DNA from: Streptomyces fructofermentans
GTDB lineage: Bacteria > Actinomycetota > Actinomycetes > Streptomycetales > Streptomycetaceae
DNA: 64,000 nucleotides
Assembly: GCF_014651055.1 (NCBI RefSeq)
Contig: NZ_BMWD01000002.1
Location: forward strand, 217,909-281,908
Direction: 5' to 3'
The position numbers and the translations under genes were made by a program. Positions 26,698 to 34,978 of this stretch are shown here, one piece after another. Positions within the stretch are counted from its first letter, which is position 1. Each line of letters opens with the position of its first letter. The notes beneath the pieces were generated by a model that was not told where the DNA came from, made no database searches, and saw only the letters and a program-made list of their open reading frames with translations.

Positions 26698-27888
26698 ATG
26701 AGCAGGCAGAACAGGACGGAACGCGCATACGACATCGTGCTCTTCGGGGCCACGGGGTTCGTCGGAGCGCTCACCGCGGAGTACCTCGCCGCACACGCTC
26801 CCGAGGGGCTGCGCTGGGCGATCGCGGCACGCGACACCGCACGGCTGGAACGGCTCAGGGAGCGGCTGGCGTCGATCGACCCGGCCTGCGCCGAGCTGCC
26901 GGTGCTCCGGGCCGACGCCTCCGATCCGGCCTCCCTGCGCGCCCTCGCGGAGCAGGCGCGCGTGGTGGCCACGACGGTCGGGCCCTACCTCAGCCACGGC
27001 GAGGGACTGGTCGCCGCCTGCGCGGACGCCGGGGCCGACTACCTGGACCTCTGCGGCGAGCCCGAGTTCGTCGACCTCACCTATGTGCGGCACGACGCCC
27101 GGGCGCGGGAGACGGGCGCACGCCTCGTGCACGCGTGCGGCTTCGACTCGATCCCGCACGACCTGGGCGCGTACTTCACCGTGCGGCAGCTCCCCGAGGG
27201 GGTGCCGCTGACCGTGGACGGCTTCGTACGGGCCGAGGGCATGTTCTCGGGCGGCACCTTCGCGTCCGCCCTCAACCAGTTCTCGCGCGGACGGCAGATG
27301 ATCGCCGCGGCCCGGGACCGCGGACGGCACGAGCCGCGGCTGATGGGCAGGAGGGCGGCCGCCCCGCCGAGCGCGCCCCGGTACTCCAAGGAGGTGGGGG
27401 CGTGGGCGCTGCCGCTGCCCACCATCGACGCGCAGATCGTGCGGCGGTCGGCCCGCGCGCTGGAGTGCTACGGGCCCGACTTCCGCTACCGGCACTACGC
27501 GGCCGTCCGCACCCTGCCGTTCGCGGTGGGCGGGGTGGCGGGAGCCGGAGCCGTCTTCGCCGCGGCCCAGGTGCCGCCGGTGCGCCGCTGGCTGTCGGAC
27601 CGTCTCAAGCCCGGCGACGGTCCCGACGAGGCGAAGCGCGCCAGGAGCTGGTTCTCGGTGCGGTTCGTCGGCGAGGGCGGCGGGCGGCGGGTCTTCACGG
27701 AGGTCGCCGGCGGCGATCCCGGGTACGGCGACACCGCCAAGATGCTCGCCGAGTCCGCCCTGTGCCTCGCCTTCGACGACCTCCCCGCGACGGCGGGACA
27801 GGTCACGACGGCGGTCGCGATGGGCGACACGCTGATCGAGCGCCTGCGAGGGGCCGGCATCACCTTCCAGGTCGCCGCACGCCGTTAG
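26698..27888 (+). CDS. Saccharopine-dehydrogenase-like NAD(P)-binding protein (trans-acting enoyl reductase family)
   Basis: A 396-residue protein with an N-terminal Rossmann domain, YDIVLFGATGFVGALTAEYL, then the conserved VVATTVGPYLSHGEGLV and DYLDLCGEPEF segments. These match the actinobacterial family annotated as trans-acting enoyl reductase (related to mycobacterial Rv2953/Rv2449c) rather than true saccharopine dehydrogenase. A Gly/Ala-rich hydrophobic segment (FAVGGVAGAGAVFAAAQV, about 277-294) may be a membrane association site. GAGAGG precedes the ATG. Substrate is not evident; a lipid-modifying reduction is inferred from relatives and from the adjacent fatty-acid genes. Confidence 0.82.
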   Translation: MSRQNRTERAYDIVLFGATGFVGALTAEYLAAHAPEGLRWAIAARDTARLERLRERLASIDPACAELPVLRADASDPASLRALAEQARVVATTVGPYLSHGEGLVAACADAGADYLDLCGEPEFVDLTYVRHDARARETGARLVHACGFDSIPHDLGAYFTVRQLPEGVPLTVDGFVRAEGMFSGGTFASALNQFSRGRQMIAAARDRGRHEPRLMGRRAAAPPSAPRYSKEVGAWALPLPTIDAQIVRRSARALECYGPDFRYRHYAAVRTLPFAVGGVAGAGAVFAAAQVPPVRRWLSDRLKPGDGPDEAKRARSWFSVRFVGEGGGRRVFTEVAGGDPGYGDTAKMLAESALCLAFDDLPATAGQVTTAVAMGDTLIERLRGAGITFQVAARR

Positions 27889-27995
27889 GCCCTCCCGAGG
27901 GCCGCCGGTCCTGCCGTTACTGCCGGCTGCCGGTCCCGCGGTGCGGCGTCCCCGACGGGGCGCCGCACCTGACGTTCGCCACCCCTGGAGTGTTC

Positions 27996-28892
27996 TTGAG
28001 CATCGAGACCGACGTCCTCGTCCTGGGCGGCGCGGGCGTCGACACGATCGTGCACGTGCCCGAACTGCCGCTGCCCTTCGCCGACAGCCACATGGTCCCC
28101 GCGATCACGGCGCGGGCCGGGCAGACCGGTGACTTCGTGGCCCTCGGCGTGCACGCGCTGGGGCTGCGCACGCACCACCTGGACATGATCGGCGCGGACC
28201 ACGAGGGCGACCTGGTCCGCGCGCTCCACAGGGACCGGGGCATCGCGCTGACCGAGGTCCCGCAGCCCGCGGGCACCAAACGCGCCGTCAACCTCGTCGG
28301 CCCGGACGGGCGACGGCTCTCGCTGTACGACAACACGCGCGCGCGGGAGGCCGACCGGCTGCCCGAGGAGACCGTACGGGCCCTCGCGGCGGTCAGCCGT
28401 CACGCCCACGTGTCCATCACGCACCCCTGCGCACACGCGCTGCCCCTGCTGCGCGAGGCGGGGCTGACGATCTCGACCGATCTGCACAACTGGGACGGCG
28501 AGCAGGCCTACCACGAGCCCTTCGCGCTCGGCGCCGACATCGTGTTCCTGTCGACCGCCGAACTGGCCGACCCGGAGGCCACGATGCGGGAGATCGCCGC
28601 GCGGGGCCGGGCCCAGGTGGTCGTGGCCACCTCCGGCGCCGAGGGCGCCCACCAGCTCCTCGACGGCTAGTTCACGCACATCCCGCCCGTCCGGCCGCCC
28701 GGACCGGTGGTGGACTCCAACGGGGCCGGCGACGCCTTCGCGGCGGGCTACCTGTTCGGCCGGCTGACGGGCGAACCGCCCGAGCGGTGCGGCCTGTTCG
28801 CTGCCGTCGCCGGGGCCCACGCCTGCACGGTGCCCGCGACGGGTTACGACGTCATCGACCGGGAGTCGCTGCTCAGAGCGGCCAGCCGATGA
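27996..28892 (+). pseudogene. PfkB family sugar/nucleoside kinase, interrupted by one in-frame TAG
   Basis: The frame opens at TTG 27996, with GGAG six bases upstream, and encodes a PfkB kinase: VLVLGGAGVDTIVHVPELPL, GQTGDFVALGVHALGL, then the ATP-region strand QVVVATSGAEGAH. A single TAG at 28668-28670 stops it after 224 residues. The same frame continues without other change through VVDSNGAGDAFAAGYLFG, the motif with the catalytic Asp and anion hole, to a stop at 28890-28892 (298 codons in all, normal for the family). A CAG-to-TAG change would explain it. As sequenced the product lacks its active site. A recent nonsense mutation, a sequencing error, or readthrough are the alternatives. Confidence 0.8.
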
Positions 28893-29016
28893 CCGTGTAG
28901 AGCATCCCCGCGATCCAGCCCACACCGGCGAGGACCGCGAGGGCCAGCCCGGCCACCACGGCGCGCTCGACGGGCTGGGTGGAGGCGGCGGGCTTCGGCG
29001 CGCGATGTGTCGTCAT
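28873..29016 (-). CDS. Small single-pass membrane protein, 47 residues
   Basis: A short minus-strand gene with ATG 29014-29016 and stop TGA 28873-28875. It encodes 47 residues: a short basic, Pro-rich N-terminus (MTTHRAPKPAAS), then one long hydrophobic segment VVAGLALAVLAGVGWIAGML ending in YTVIGWPL. Codon use is normal Streptomyces style, with G/C in nearly every third position. It overlaps the 3' end of the PfkB frame by 20 bp in convergent orientation. Upstream are two direct repeats CTGAGTACG (separate entry). The function is unknown; small membrane proteins of this shape often modulate transporters or stress systems. The weak ribosome binding site lowers confidence. Confidence 0.6.
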   Translation of the reverse strand: MTTHRAPKPAASTQPVERAVVAGLALAVLAGVGWIAGMLYTVIGWPL

Positions 29017-29059
29017 GCGGCCCAGCCTGCCGGTCGCGGCGGGTCCGGGCATCCGTACG

Positions 29060-29081
29060 CGTACTCAGAGCCCGTACTCAG
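29060..29081 (-). promoter_or_regulatory. Two direct repeats CTGAGTACG upstream of the small membrane protein gene
   Basis: On the minus strand CTGAGTACG occurs twice, 13 bases apart start to start (plus-strand CGTACTCAG at 29060-29068 and 29073-29081). The repeats lie 44-65 bases before the ATG at 29016, a position suited to an activator site or promoter element. Confidence 0.45.
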
Positions 29082-29085
29082 AAGG

Positions 29086-29110
29086 CGTGCCCGGGCCCGG
29101 CCCGGGCACG
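29086..29110 (-). terminator. Perfect 25-bp palindromic hairpin after nfi
   Basis: CGTGCCCGGGCC (29086-29097), central C, GGCCCGGGCACG (29099-29110): 12-bp perfect arms. It follows the endonuclease V stop (29163, minus strand) by about 50 bases and precedes the small membrane protein gene, so it should separate the two transcripts. Confidence 0.6.
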
Positions 29111-29162
29111 CGCGGCCCCGCCCCGTGGCGGTTCGCACGGCGTGCCCGCGCGGCCCACCCGT

Positions 29163-29852
29163 TCAGGCGGCCGTCTCCTTCAGGGCCCGGCGGCACAGCG
29201 CGTCCGCCCGGCGGGTGGTCTCCGGCAGCCGGAAGGCGCGCGCGAGGTGGAGCGTGTGGGCGCAGGCGGCGTCCGCGCCCACCCGGTGCCCGACGGAGAC
29301 GAACACCGGCTTGACGCCCGTCCTGGTGCGCAGCGCCCGGCCGACCTCCTCCTCGCCCGCGAGCAGGGGCGCCGAGGAGCCGCGTGCGGTCCCGGGCTCC
29401 TCGTACGCGAAGGTGAACGGGTTCTTCGCGACGCCGATCGTCGGGAGGCCGGTGAGGACGCCGAGGTGGCTGGCCAGGCCGAAGCGGCGGGGGTGGGCGA
29501 GGCCGTAGCCGTCGCAGACGACGAGGCCGGGCGCGCAGGGCAGGCCGTCCAGCGCGGCCAGCACGGCCGGGACCTCGCGGAAGGCGAGCAGCCCCGGGAC
29601 GTACGGGAACGGCACACGGCCCACGGCGGTGGACTCGGCGACGACGTCGAGGGTCGCCGCGTCGAGCACGACGGCCGCTGCCACGACGACGTCGCGCTCG
29701 TCGTCGTAGGCGACGTCCACGCCCGTCACCCGGCCCTCCCCCACCGGGGGTCCCGGCTCGTCGAGGATCACCCGCCCCCGCAACTCGTCCTGCACGGCAC
29801 GGGCCTGCTCCTCTGTGGCGGGCCAGCCCGCGGGAATGCGTACGGTCGTCAT
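29163..29852 (-). CDS. nfi: Deoxyribonuclease V (endonuclease V)
   Basis: A 229-residue endonuclease V. It cuts the second phosphodiester 3' of deoxyinosine and other deaminated bases in DNA, with Mg2+. Metal-binding and family motifs are VTGVDVAYDDERDVVVAAAV (first Asp), VVCDGYGLAHPRRFGLASHL, GLPTIGVAKNPF and VSVGHRVGADAA. The length matches bacterial Nfi (about 220-230). The start is ATG 29852, with only a weak AGG upstream. It lies 80 bp downstream of the Asp-box protein gene, with a hairpin between them, so it is probably separately transcribed. Confidence 0.95.
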   Translation of the reverse strand: MTTVRIPAGWPATEEQARAVQDELRGRVILDEPGPPVGEGRVTGVDVAYDDERDVVVAAAVVLDAATLDVVAESTAVGRVPFPYVPGLLAFREVPAVLAALDGLPCAPGLVVCDGYGLAHPRRFGLASHLGVLTGLPTIGVAKNPFTFAYEEPGTARGSSAPLLAGEEEVGRALRTRTGVKPVFVSVGHRVGADAACAHTLHLARAFRLPETTRRADALCRRALKETAA

Positions 29853-29894
29853 GGTGCCGACGAGCCTACGACCCCGCGGCAGGCGGCCACTCGG

Positions 29895-29926
29895 CGCCCG
29901 GCGGGACCGGTCCGGCCCGCCGGGCG
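29895..29926 (-). terminator. Hairpin terminator after the Asp-box protein gene
   Basis: Arms CGCCCGGCGGG (29895-29905) and CCCGCCGGGCG (29916-29926) are perfectly complementary, with a 10-nt loop. The stem starts six bases after the stop codon at 29933 on the minus strand. Confidence 0.7.
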
Positions 29927-29932
29927 GCACGC

Positions 29933-31075
29933 TCAGCGCTCCAGGCGGGCGACCCGGCCCTTCTCCCCGGAGGCCCAGCAGCCCCGGTCGGGCGCGCAGT
30001 CCACGGTGTCGTACGAGCCCGTGTCCACGGTCCGCCAGGTGCGTCCGCCGTCCCTGGTGAGGTCGGTGCCGGTGGGACCCACCGCGAGAGCCGTCGTACG
30101 GCTGCCCGGGAGCCAGGCGACGCCCGAGCGGTAGGCGGGCGGCGGCACGGCCGACGGCCGCCAGGTGCGGCCGGCGTCGCCGCTGACCGCCGACGCCCGG
30201 GGCGAGGCCTGGTCGGCGCGGTAGTCGCCGCCGACCGCGATGCCGTGCGCCCGGTCGCGGAACGCCAGCGCGAAGACCCCGCGCGCGGGGTCGCCCGCGG
30301 GGATCGGCGTGTCCGCCGCCCTCCAGGTCAGACCGCGGTCGGCGGAGTGCAGCACGCGCGCGCGGGCCGCGCCGCCGGTGGCCAGCCACACGTCGCGCGA
30401 CCCCGAACTCACCAGGCACTGCCCGCTCGCCGCGAAGCCCGCCTCGCCCTCCTGCGCCGCGGGCATGCCGGAACTCGGCAACACCTTCCAGGAGCGGCCG
30501 CCGTCGCTCGTCGACAGGATGCGGAAGCGGCCGTCGACGGGGTCGCTCATGGCCAGCCCGTGGCGGCGGTCGAAGAACGTGAGGCAGTCGTAGAAGGCCT
30601 TCGCGTCGGTGTTGCGGAAGGACTCGGTCCAGGTCGCCCCGCCGTCCTCGGTGCGCAGCACCCGGGACGCCTCGCCCTCTCCGATGGCCAGCACCACCGC
30701 CCGTCGGCCGTCGAAGGCCTCGATGTCGCGGAACTCCAGCCCGGCGGCTCCGGGCGGCGACACGTTCCGCCAGTTCGCCCCGCCGTCCGAGGTGCGCAGC
30801 ACGGTTCCCTTGGACCCGGCCAGCCAGGCGGTGTCGCGGCTGACGGCGGACAACCCCCGGAAGCGCACGTCCGTGCCGCTCGCGCTCGGCCGCCAGTGCG
30901 GCGCCGTCCCGTGGCCGGACCCCCGCGCGGCCGCGGGTCCCGCCGCCTGAGCAGGTGCGGGTTCCGCCGCCTGCACGGGTGCTGTGAGCGCCGCGGCGAG
31001 CGCCGCGCCGCACACCCCCGCTGTCACCAGTCGCCTCGTACGTCCCTTGCGTCGCGTCGTCCCCAAGGCCCTCAT
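29933..31075 (-). CDS. Exported Asp-box (BNR/YCF48-like) beta-propeller protein
   Basis: A 380-residue secreted protein. The basic N-terminus, hydrophobic core and AQA region (about residue 36) form a signal peptide. At least six Asp-box turns recur at about 40-60 residue intervals: TSDGGANW, TEDGGATW, TSDGGRSW, SADRGLTW, SGDAGRTW and TRDGGRTW. This predicts a six- or seven-bladed propeller like sialidase or YCF48/photosystem assembly folds. No sialidase catalytic residues (FRIP or RIP motif) are seen, so a binding role is more likely than a glycosidase. A Cys pair near the C-terminus (VDCAPDRGCWASG) may form a disulphide. Confidence 0.82.
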   Translation of the reverse strand: MRALGTTRRKGRTRRLVTAGVCGAALAAALTAPVQAAEPAPAQAAGPAAARGSGHGTAPHWRPSASGTDVRFRGLSAVSRDTAWLAGSKGTVLRTSDGGANWRNVSPPGAAGLEFRDIEAFDGRRAVVLAIGEGEASRVLRTEDGGATWTESFRNTDAKAFYDCLTFFDRRHGLAMSDPVDGRFRILSTSDGGRSWKVLPSSGMPAAQEGEAGFAASGQCLVSSGSRDVWLATGGAARARVLHSADRGLTWRAADTPIPAGDPARGVFALAFRDRAHGIAVGGDYRADQASPRASAVSGDAGRTWRPSAVPPPAYRSGVAWLPGSRTTALAVGPTGTDLTRDGGRTWRTVDTGSYDTVDCAPDRGCWASGEKGRVARLER

Positions 31076-31152
31076 GGCGGGCGAAGCTAGCCCACTCCCC
31101 CGGCGGCGTCCAGATGCCCCCGCGGGCGCCGGCCGTCACTTCGGGAATCAAC

Positions 31153-31189
31153 GATCACTCGCGTGATTGAAGACGGTGACAAAGGTCAC
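31153..31189. promoter_or_regulatory. Two inverted repeats upstream of the ssgA-like gene
   Basis: ATCAC-TCGC-GTGAT (31154-31167) and GTGAC-AAAG-GTCAC (31176-31189) are perfect 5-4-5 dyads about 110-145 bases before the start. The first contains TCACTC and GCGTGA. These match the two half-sites I recall for the BldD box (TNACNC-W-GNGTNA), except that the central base is missing. Developmental control is therefore suggested but not shown. Confidence 0.4.
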
Positions 31190-31297
31190 TCGGAGTTCAC
31201 ACGATTGCGCGTGCACGGATTGACGGGTTCCGTCGTCTCTACAAGTGCCAGGCTCATCCGTCCGCCGTTCGTCCAGCCGTCACAAGGGAGCAAGGCG

Positions 31298-31714
31298 TTG
31301 TCCACCGTCATCGAGCAGCCCGTCGAGGCCCGTCTCGTCGCCGCCGCGCCGCGGATGTCGAGCATTCCGGCATCCCTCGGCTACGACCCGCACGACCCGT
31401 TCGCCGTCCGCATGTCCTTCCCCGCCCCGTCCACGCTCGAAGGCGTCGACGTCTGCTGGACCTTCGCCCGTGAGCTGCTCACGCTGGGTCTCGAGGAGCC
31501 GGTGGGCGACGGTGACGTGCGGGTTCGCCCCTACGGATACGACCGCATCGTCCTGGAGTTCCACGCCCCGGAGGGCACCGCGGTGATCCACGTCCGCGCC
31601 GGCGAGCTCCGGCGGTTCCTGGCGAGTTCGACGGAGCTGGTCCCCGTCGGGCTCGAGCATCTCCACCAGGATCTCGACCACGGACTCACCGAGCTCCTGC
31701 GCGACGCCTGCTGA
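31298..31714 (+). CDS. ssgD: SsgA-like sporulation/cell-division protein (probably SsgD)
   Basis: A 138-residue SALP-family protein, restricted to morphologically complex actinobacteria, where paralogues guide septum placement and spore-wall synthesis. Conserved segments include SIPASLGYDPHDPFAVRMSF, VCWTFARELLTLGL and VRVRPYGYDRIVLEFHAPEG. The start is taken as TTG 31298, because GGGAG lies about eight bases upstream and the protein then begins STVIEQPVEARL, like other SALPs. An ATG 135 bases further upstream would add unrelated residues and include a promoter dyad. Assignment to SsgD rests on my memory of the neighbourhood in S. coelicolor; SsgE-G are alternatives. Confidence 0.85.
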   Translation: MSTVIEQPVEARLVAAAPRMSSIPASLGYDPHDPFAVRMSFPAPSTLEGVDVCWTFARELLTLGLEEPVGDGDVRVRPYGYDRIVLEFHAPEGTAVIHVRAGELRRFLASSTELVPVGLEHLHQDLDHGLTELLRDAC

Positions 31715-32192
31715 CCGCTCTCCGCCGACCGCCTCTCCGTCCCGGTGCTCCATCGGATTTCTCGCCTTTCTCCGATTCAATCGATTGCACCGATTATTCC
31801 GCTTCTCCCGTTTTTCCTGCTTTCCCCGCCCCTTCCGCTTCCCCCGACTCCCCCGCTTCTCCCGCCACTCGCTCCGGCCCGGGACGTGAATTGCCCCCGA
31901 ACAACCGAATATCCGGATCTCGAAGATTCCCCCGATTCTCCTGATTCCCCTTCTCGCAGGGCTTTCAGGTCTTTCGTGGGGTTCGCGCGCATTCCGCGCG
32001 GTGAACGCGTACACGCCCAGGAGGCCGTGGAGTCCGCACGGGTCCGCTCCGCCACGGCCGGCGCCTGCGGCGCCTCCGGCGTCCGCGCGCGCCGCGGCTC
32101 ACGCGCCCAGCGGCTCCCACACGCCGCTGCGGACCGGTGCGGGCGGGGCCCGCGCCGTGCCCGGACCCGCGCCGCGGTCGCCGGGCCCGGCC
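31715..32192. other. Non-coding polypyrimidine-rich region between convergent genes
   Basis: No gene is supported here. From about 31740 to 31870 the plus strand is almost entirely C and T with short T-runs (CCCGTTTTTCCTGCTTTCC and similar), and is locally AT-richer than its surroundings. The remaining part returns to normal high GC. Open frames across it translate to Pro/Leu-rich low-complexity sequence without codon bias. It probably serves as the termination zone for ssgD (plus) and the GPP34 gene (minus). Confidence 0.5.
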
Positions 32193-32864
32193 TCAGCCGC
32201 CCGGCGTGCCGGGCGTCGTGGTGATCGCCACGGCCACCGCCGCGCGCACCTCGCGGACCGCCTTCCGCAGGGCGGGGGTGGCGGACCCGCTGCGCTCGGC
32301 CAGGGCGTCGAGACGCTCCCGGTGGGCGCGCCGCTCGCCGCCCGACGACAGGGTGCGCAGCTCGGCCGCGGCGGCGAGGACGACCAGTGCGGCGTCCCGC
32401 TCGGGCACGTCACCGACCGGCACCGGCCCCACCAGCACCTGGCGTGCCTCCGCGCGGAGCGCGTCCACGACGGCGACGCGGTCCAGCTCGTACTCCACCG
32501 ACGGGAAGAGCCCGAGGACGCGCTTCCTCACCACCCGCAGGCACCCGTCGGCGGCGAGCTGGGCACGTACGGCCTCCAGCGTGACGCGGGTCCGCAGACC
32601 GACCCAGGTCTTCCAGCTGCGCGGCCGGGACTCCTCCACGAGCTCCAGGAGCCCGTCGAGCACCGGGTCGCCGGTCCGGCCGTCCGGGTCCGTGGGCGTG
32701 GCGATGCCGTCGCGGTCGTCGAGCAGCCCGCGCTGGGCCAGCTCGGTGAGGGCGCCGGCCCGCACGAGGTGCGGCAGGTGGGTGGCGCCCGTCACCCTCC
32801 CTCTCGTGGTGTCCCAGGCCAGCAGGTAGAGCCTGGCGGGCAGCGACAGTGTTGCGGTGGGCAC
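32193..32864 (-). CDS. GPP34 (Golgi phosphoprotein 3-like) family protein
   Basis: A 223-residue protein of the GPP34/GOLPH3 fold that is common in Streptomyces. Visible family features are an N-terminal ARLYLLAWDTTRGRV segment, a hydrophobic helix with GALTELAQRGLLDDRDG, a central GLRTRVTLEAVRAQLAADGC region and helical C-terminal repeats. Eukaryotic members bind PI4P. The bacterial role is unknown, with membrane phospholipid association inferred by fold only. Start is GTG 32864, preceded by a strong AAGGAGG at five bases. The gene is divergent from the second ABC-F gene. Confidence 0.85.
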   Translation of the reverse strand: MPTATLSLPARLYLLAWDTTRGRVTGATHLPHLVRAGALTELAQRGLLDDRDGIATPTDPDGRTGDPVLDGLLELVEESRPRSWKTWVGLRTRVTLEAVRAQLAADGCLRVVRKRVLGLFPSVEYELDRVAVVDALRAEARQVLVGPVPVGDVPERDAALVVLAAAAELRTLSSGGERRAHRERLDALAERSGSATPALRKAVREVRAAVAVAITTTPGTPGG

Positions 32865-33186
32865 GGGGCCTCCTTCGGTCGGCCGCGGCGGGGCCCGCGT
32901 TAATGCGTTGACACCCGCCACGGCCGCTCGTACGGTTCTTGACGGTTCTGTTGCCGCCGATTGGAGTAGGACGTTGCTCGTCTGAGGTCCTGAGACACCG
33001 CGTCGCACACGTTTCCGTGTGTGCGCAGCGTGCGACCTCGGCATTCGAGCCGTCCTCCGGAGCAGGGCCTTCTCCCACTCCGAGCATGTCCTGAGGACTT
33101 CTGCCCGTACGTCCGGCCGTCGTCGTCGCCTCCCGGTGTCCCGATACGCGTTGCCCCCCGACCGCATCAAGCACCGCGAGGCCCGT
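32865..33186. other. Long intergenic leader between gpp34 and the second ABC-F gene
   Basis: About 320 bases separate the two divergent starts. Plus-strand features are a small hairpin CACACG-TTTC-CGTGTG (33006-33021) and a minimal start-stop pair TTG CTC GTC TGA after GGAGTAGGACG (about 32959-32984). ABC-F resistance genes in Streptomyces are often controlled by ribosome-mediated attenuation in such leaders. That is only a possibility here, since no competing terminator is evident. Confidence 0.35.
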
Positions 33187-34818
33187 ATGTCAACCTTCCC
33201 CAGCTCCATCACCTGTACCGCCCTGTCCTTCGCCTGGCCCGACGGCACCCCCGTCCTCGACGACCTGCAGGTGGCCTTCGGCCCCGGCAGGACCGGCCTC
33301 GTCGGCGTCAACGGATCGGGCAAGTCCACCCTGCTGAAACTGATCGCGGGACAGCTCGCCCCGTCGGGCGGCACGGTCCGCGTGGCGGGCGAGGTCGGCC
33401 TTCTGCCGCAGAACGTCGCGCTCGACACCGGCCTGCGGGTCGACGAGACGCTGGGCATCGCCGCCCAGCGCGCGGCGCTGCACGCCATCGAGGCGGGCGA
33501 CGTGTCCGAGGAGCACTTCGACGTCGTCGGCGACGACTGGGACGTCGAGGAGCGCGCCCTGGCGACCCTCGGCGAACTCGGCCTCGGCCATGTCGCGTTG
33601 GACCGCACCATCGGCGAGGTCTCCGGCGGCGAGTCGGTCCTGCTGCGGCTGGCCGCGCTGCTGCTGCGCCGGCCCGACGTGCTCCTGCTCGACGAACCCA
33701 CCAACAACCTCGACCTGTACGCGCGACGGCGGCTGTACGCGGCCGTCGAGGCCTGGTCCGGTGTCATGGTCGTGGTCAGCCACGACCGTGAACTCCTGGA
33801 CCTGGTCGACCAGATCGCCGATCTGCGGGCGGGCGAGGTCACCTGGTACGGCGGCAACTACTCGGCGTACGAGGAGGCGCTGGCGACCGAACAGGACGCG
33901 GCCGAGCGCATGGTGCGCGTCGCCGAGTCCGATCTGCGCAAGCAGAAGCGCGAACTCGCCGACGCGCAGGTGAAGCTGGCGCGCCGGAAGCGGTACGGCC
34001 AGAAGATGTTCGAGCAGAAGCGTGAGCCGAAGATCGTCATGGGTGCCCGCAAGCGCTCGGCCCAGGAGTCGGCCGGCAAGCACCGGATCATGCACGAGGA
34101 GAGGCTGGCGGAGGCCAGGGACCGGCTGGACGAGGCCGTGGACGCGGTACGGGACGACGACGAGATCCGTGTCGACCTGCCGTACACCGCGGTCCCGCCG
34201 GGCCGTACGGTCCTCACCCTCCAGGACCTCGAACTCGCCTACGGGGCACGGGTGGCGGGCTCGTTCGAGCTGCGCGGGCCGGAGCGGGTCGCGCTCATCG
34301 GGCGCAACGGCGCGGGCAAGACCACGCTGCTGCGGACGGTCGCCGGTGAACTGGCGGCGGTCTCCGGGGAGGCGCGGGCCCATGTGCCGCTGCGCTTCCT
34401 GCCCCAGCGGCTCGACGTGCTCGACGACGGGCTGACGGTCGCCGAGAACGTGGCCCGGTTCTCGCCCGGCGCCACCAACAACCGGATCCGGGCGCGGCTG
34501 GCGCGCTTCCTGTTCCGCGGCGAGCGGGCCGACCGCCCGGCGGGCACGCTCTCCGGCGGAGAGCGGTTCCGGGCGGCCCTGGCCGCGCTGATGCTCGCCG
34601 AACCCGCTCCGCAGCTCCTGATGCTCGACGAGCCGACCAACAACCTCGACATGGCGAGCGTGCGTCAGCTCACCACGGCACTGGAGTCGTACGAGGGGGC
34701 GCTGATCGTGGCCAGTCACGACATGCCGTTCCTGGAGTCGATCGGGATCACGCGCTGGCTGCTGATGGAGGGCGAACTCGCGGAGACCACGCGGGAGGCC
34801 GTCGGGCGCCCCGACTGA
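33187..34818 (+). CDS. ABC-F family ATPase, second copy
   Basis: A 543-residue double-cassette ATPase without membrane segments. The first cassette has GVNGSGKST, VSGGESVLLRLAALLL and LLLDEPTNNLDL. The second has GRNGAGKTTLL, LSGGERFRAALAALML and LMLDEPTNNLDM. The interdomain linker is long and basic (KQKRELADAQVKLARRKRYG). It differs clearly from the ABC-F at 3506-5146, so this is not a recent duplication. Role: ribosome-associated factor, possibly protecting against a ribosome-targeting antibiotic. The ATG at 33187 follows GAGG by five bases; an upstream in-frame extension lacks domain content. It lies next to the biosynthetic region, but nothing else ties it to the NRPS genes. Confidence 0.93.
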   Translation: MSTFPSSITCTALSFAWPDGTPVLDDLQVAFGPGRTGLVGVNGSGKSTLLKLIAGQLAPSGGTVRVAGEVGLLPQNVALDTGLRVDETLGIAAQRAALHAIEAGDVSEEHFDVVGDDWDVEERALATLGELGLGHVALDRTIGEVSGGESVLLRLAALLLRRPDVLLLDEPTNNLDLYARRRLYAAVEAWSGVMVVVSHDRELLDLVDQIADLRAGEVTWYGGNYSAYEEALATEQDAAERMVRVAESDLRKQKRELADAQVKLARRKRYGQKMFEQKREPKIVMGARKRSAQESAGKHRIMHEERLAEARDRLDEAVDAVRDDDEIRVDLPYTAVPPGRTVLTLQDLELAYGARVAGSFELRGPERVALIGRNGAGKTTLLRTVAGELAAVSGEARAHVPLRFLPQRLDVLDDGLTVAENVARFSPGATNNRIRARLARFLFRGERADRPAGTLSGGERFRAALAALMLAEPAPQLLMLDEPTNNLDMASVRQLTTALESYEGALIVASHDMPFLESIGITRWLLMEGELAETTREAVGRPD

Positions 34819-34978
34819 GGTGTTCCGCCTGCGGTGCTCTCGCCGAGGTGCTGCCAGTGGGTGCCGCACCTGGGGTGCCGCACCTGGGGCGGGGCCGGTC
34901 GGGACCACTCCGTCCGGCCGTCCGGGTCGGTCCGCTCCGGTCGGCCCGGACGGGACGGCCCTCCCGGGCCGCTCCGGG

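Noticed and set aside
28668..28670. TAG read as pyrrolysine
   Set aside because: No reason to expect pyrrolysine in this organism, and the position is a surface loop before the catalytic motif; nonsense mutation or sequencing error is simpler.
32001..32903. Plus-strand frame of 300 codons over the GPP34 gene
   Set aside because: It is the high-GC shadow of the minus-strand GPP34 gene, with no recognisable domain and worse codon pattern.
32959..32984. Three-codon leader peptide (TTG CTC GTC TGA) before the ABC-F gene as a firm feature
   Set aside because: Such short start-stop pairs occur by chance and no alternative hairpin pairing could be drawn; kept only as a remark.
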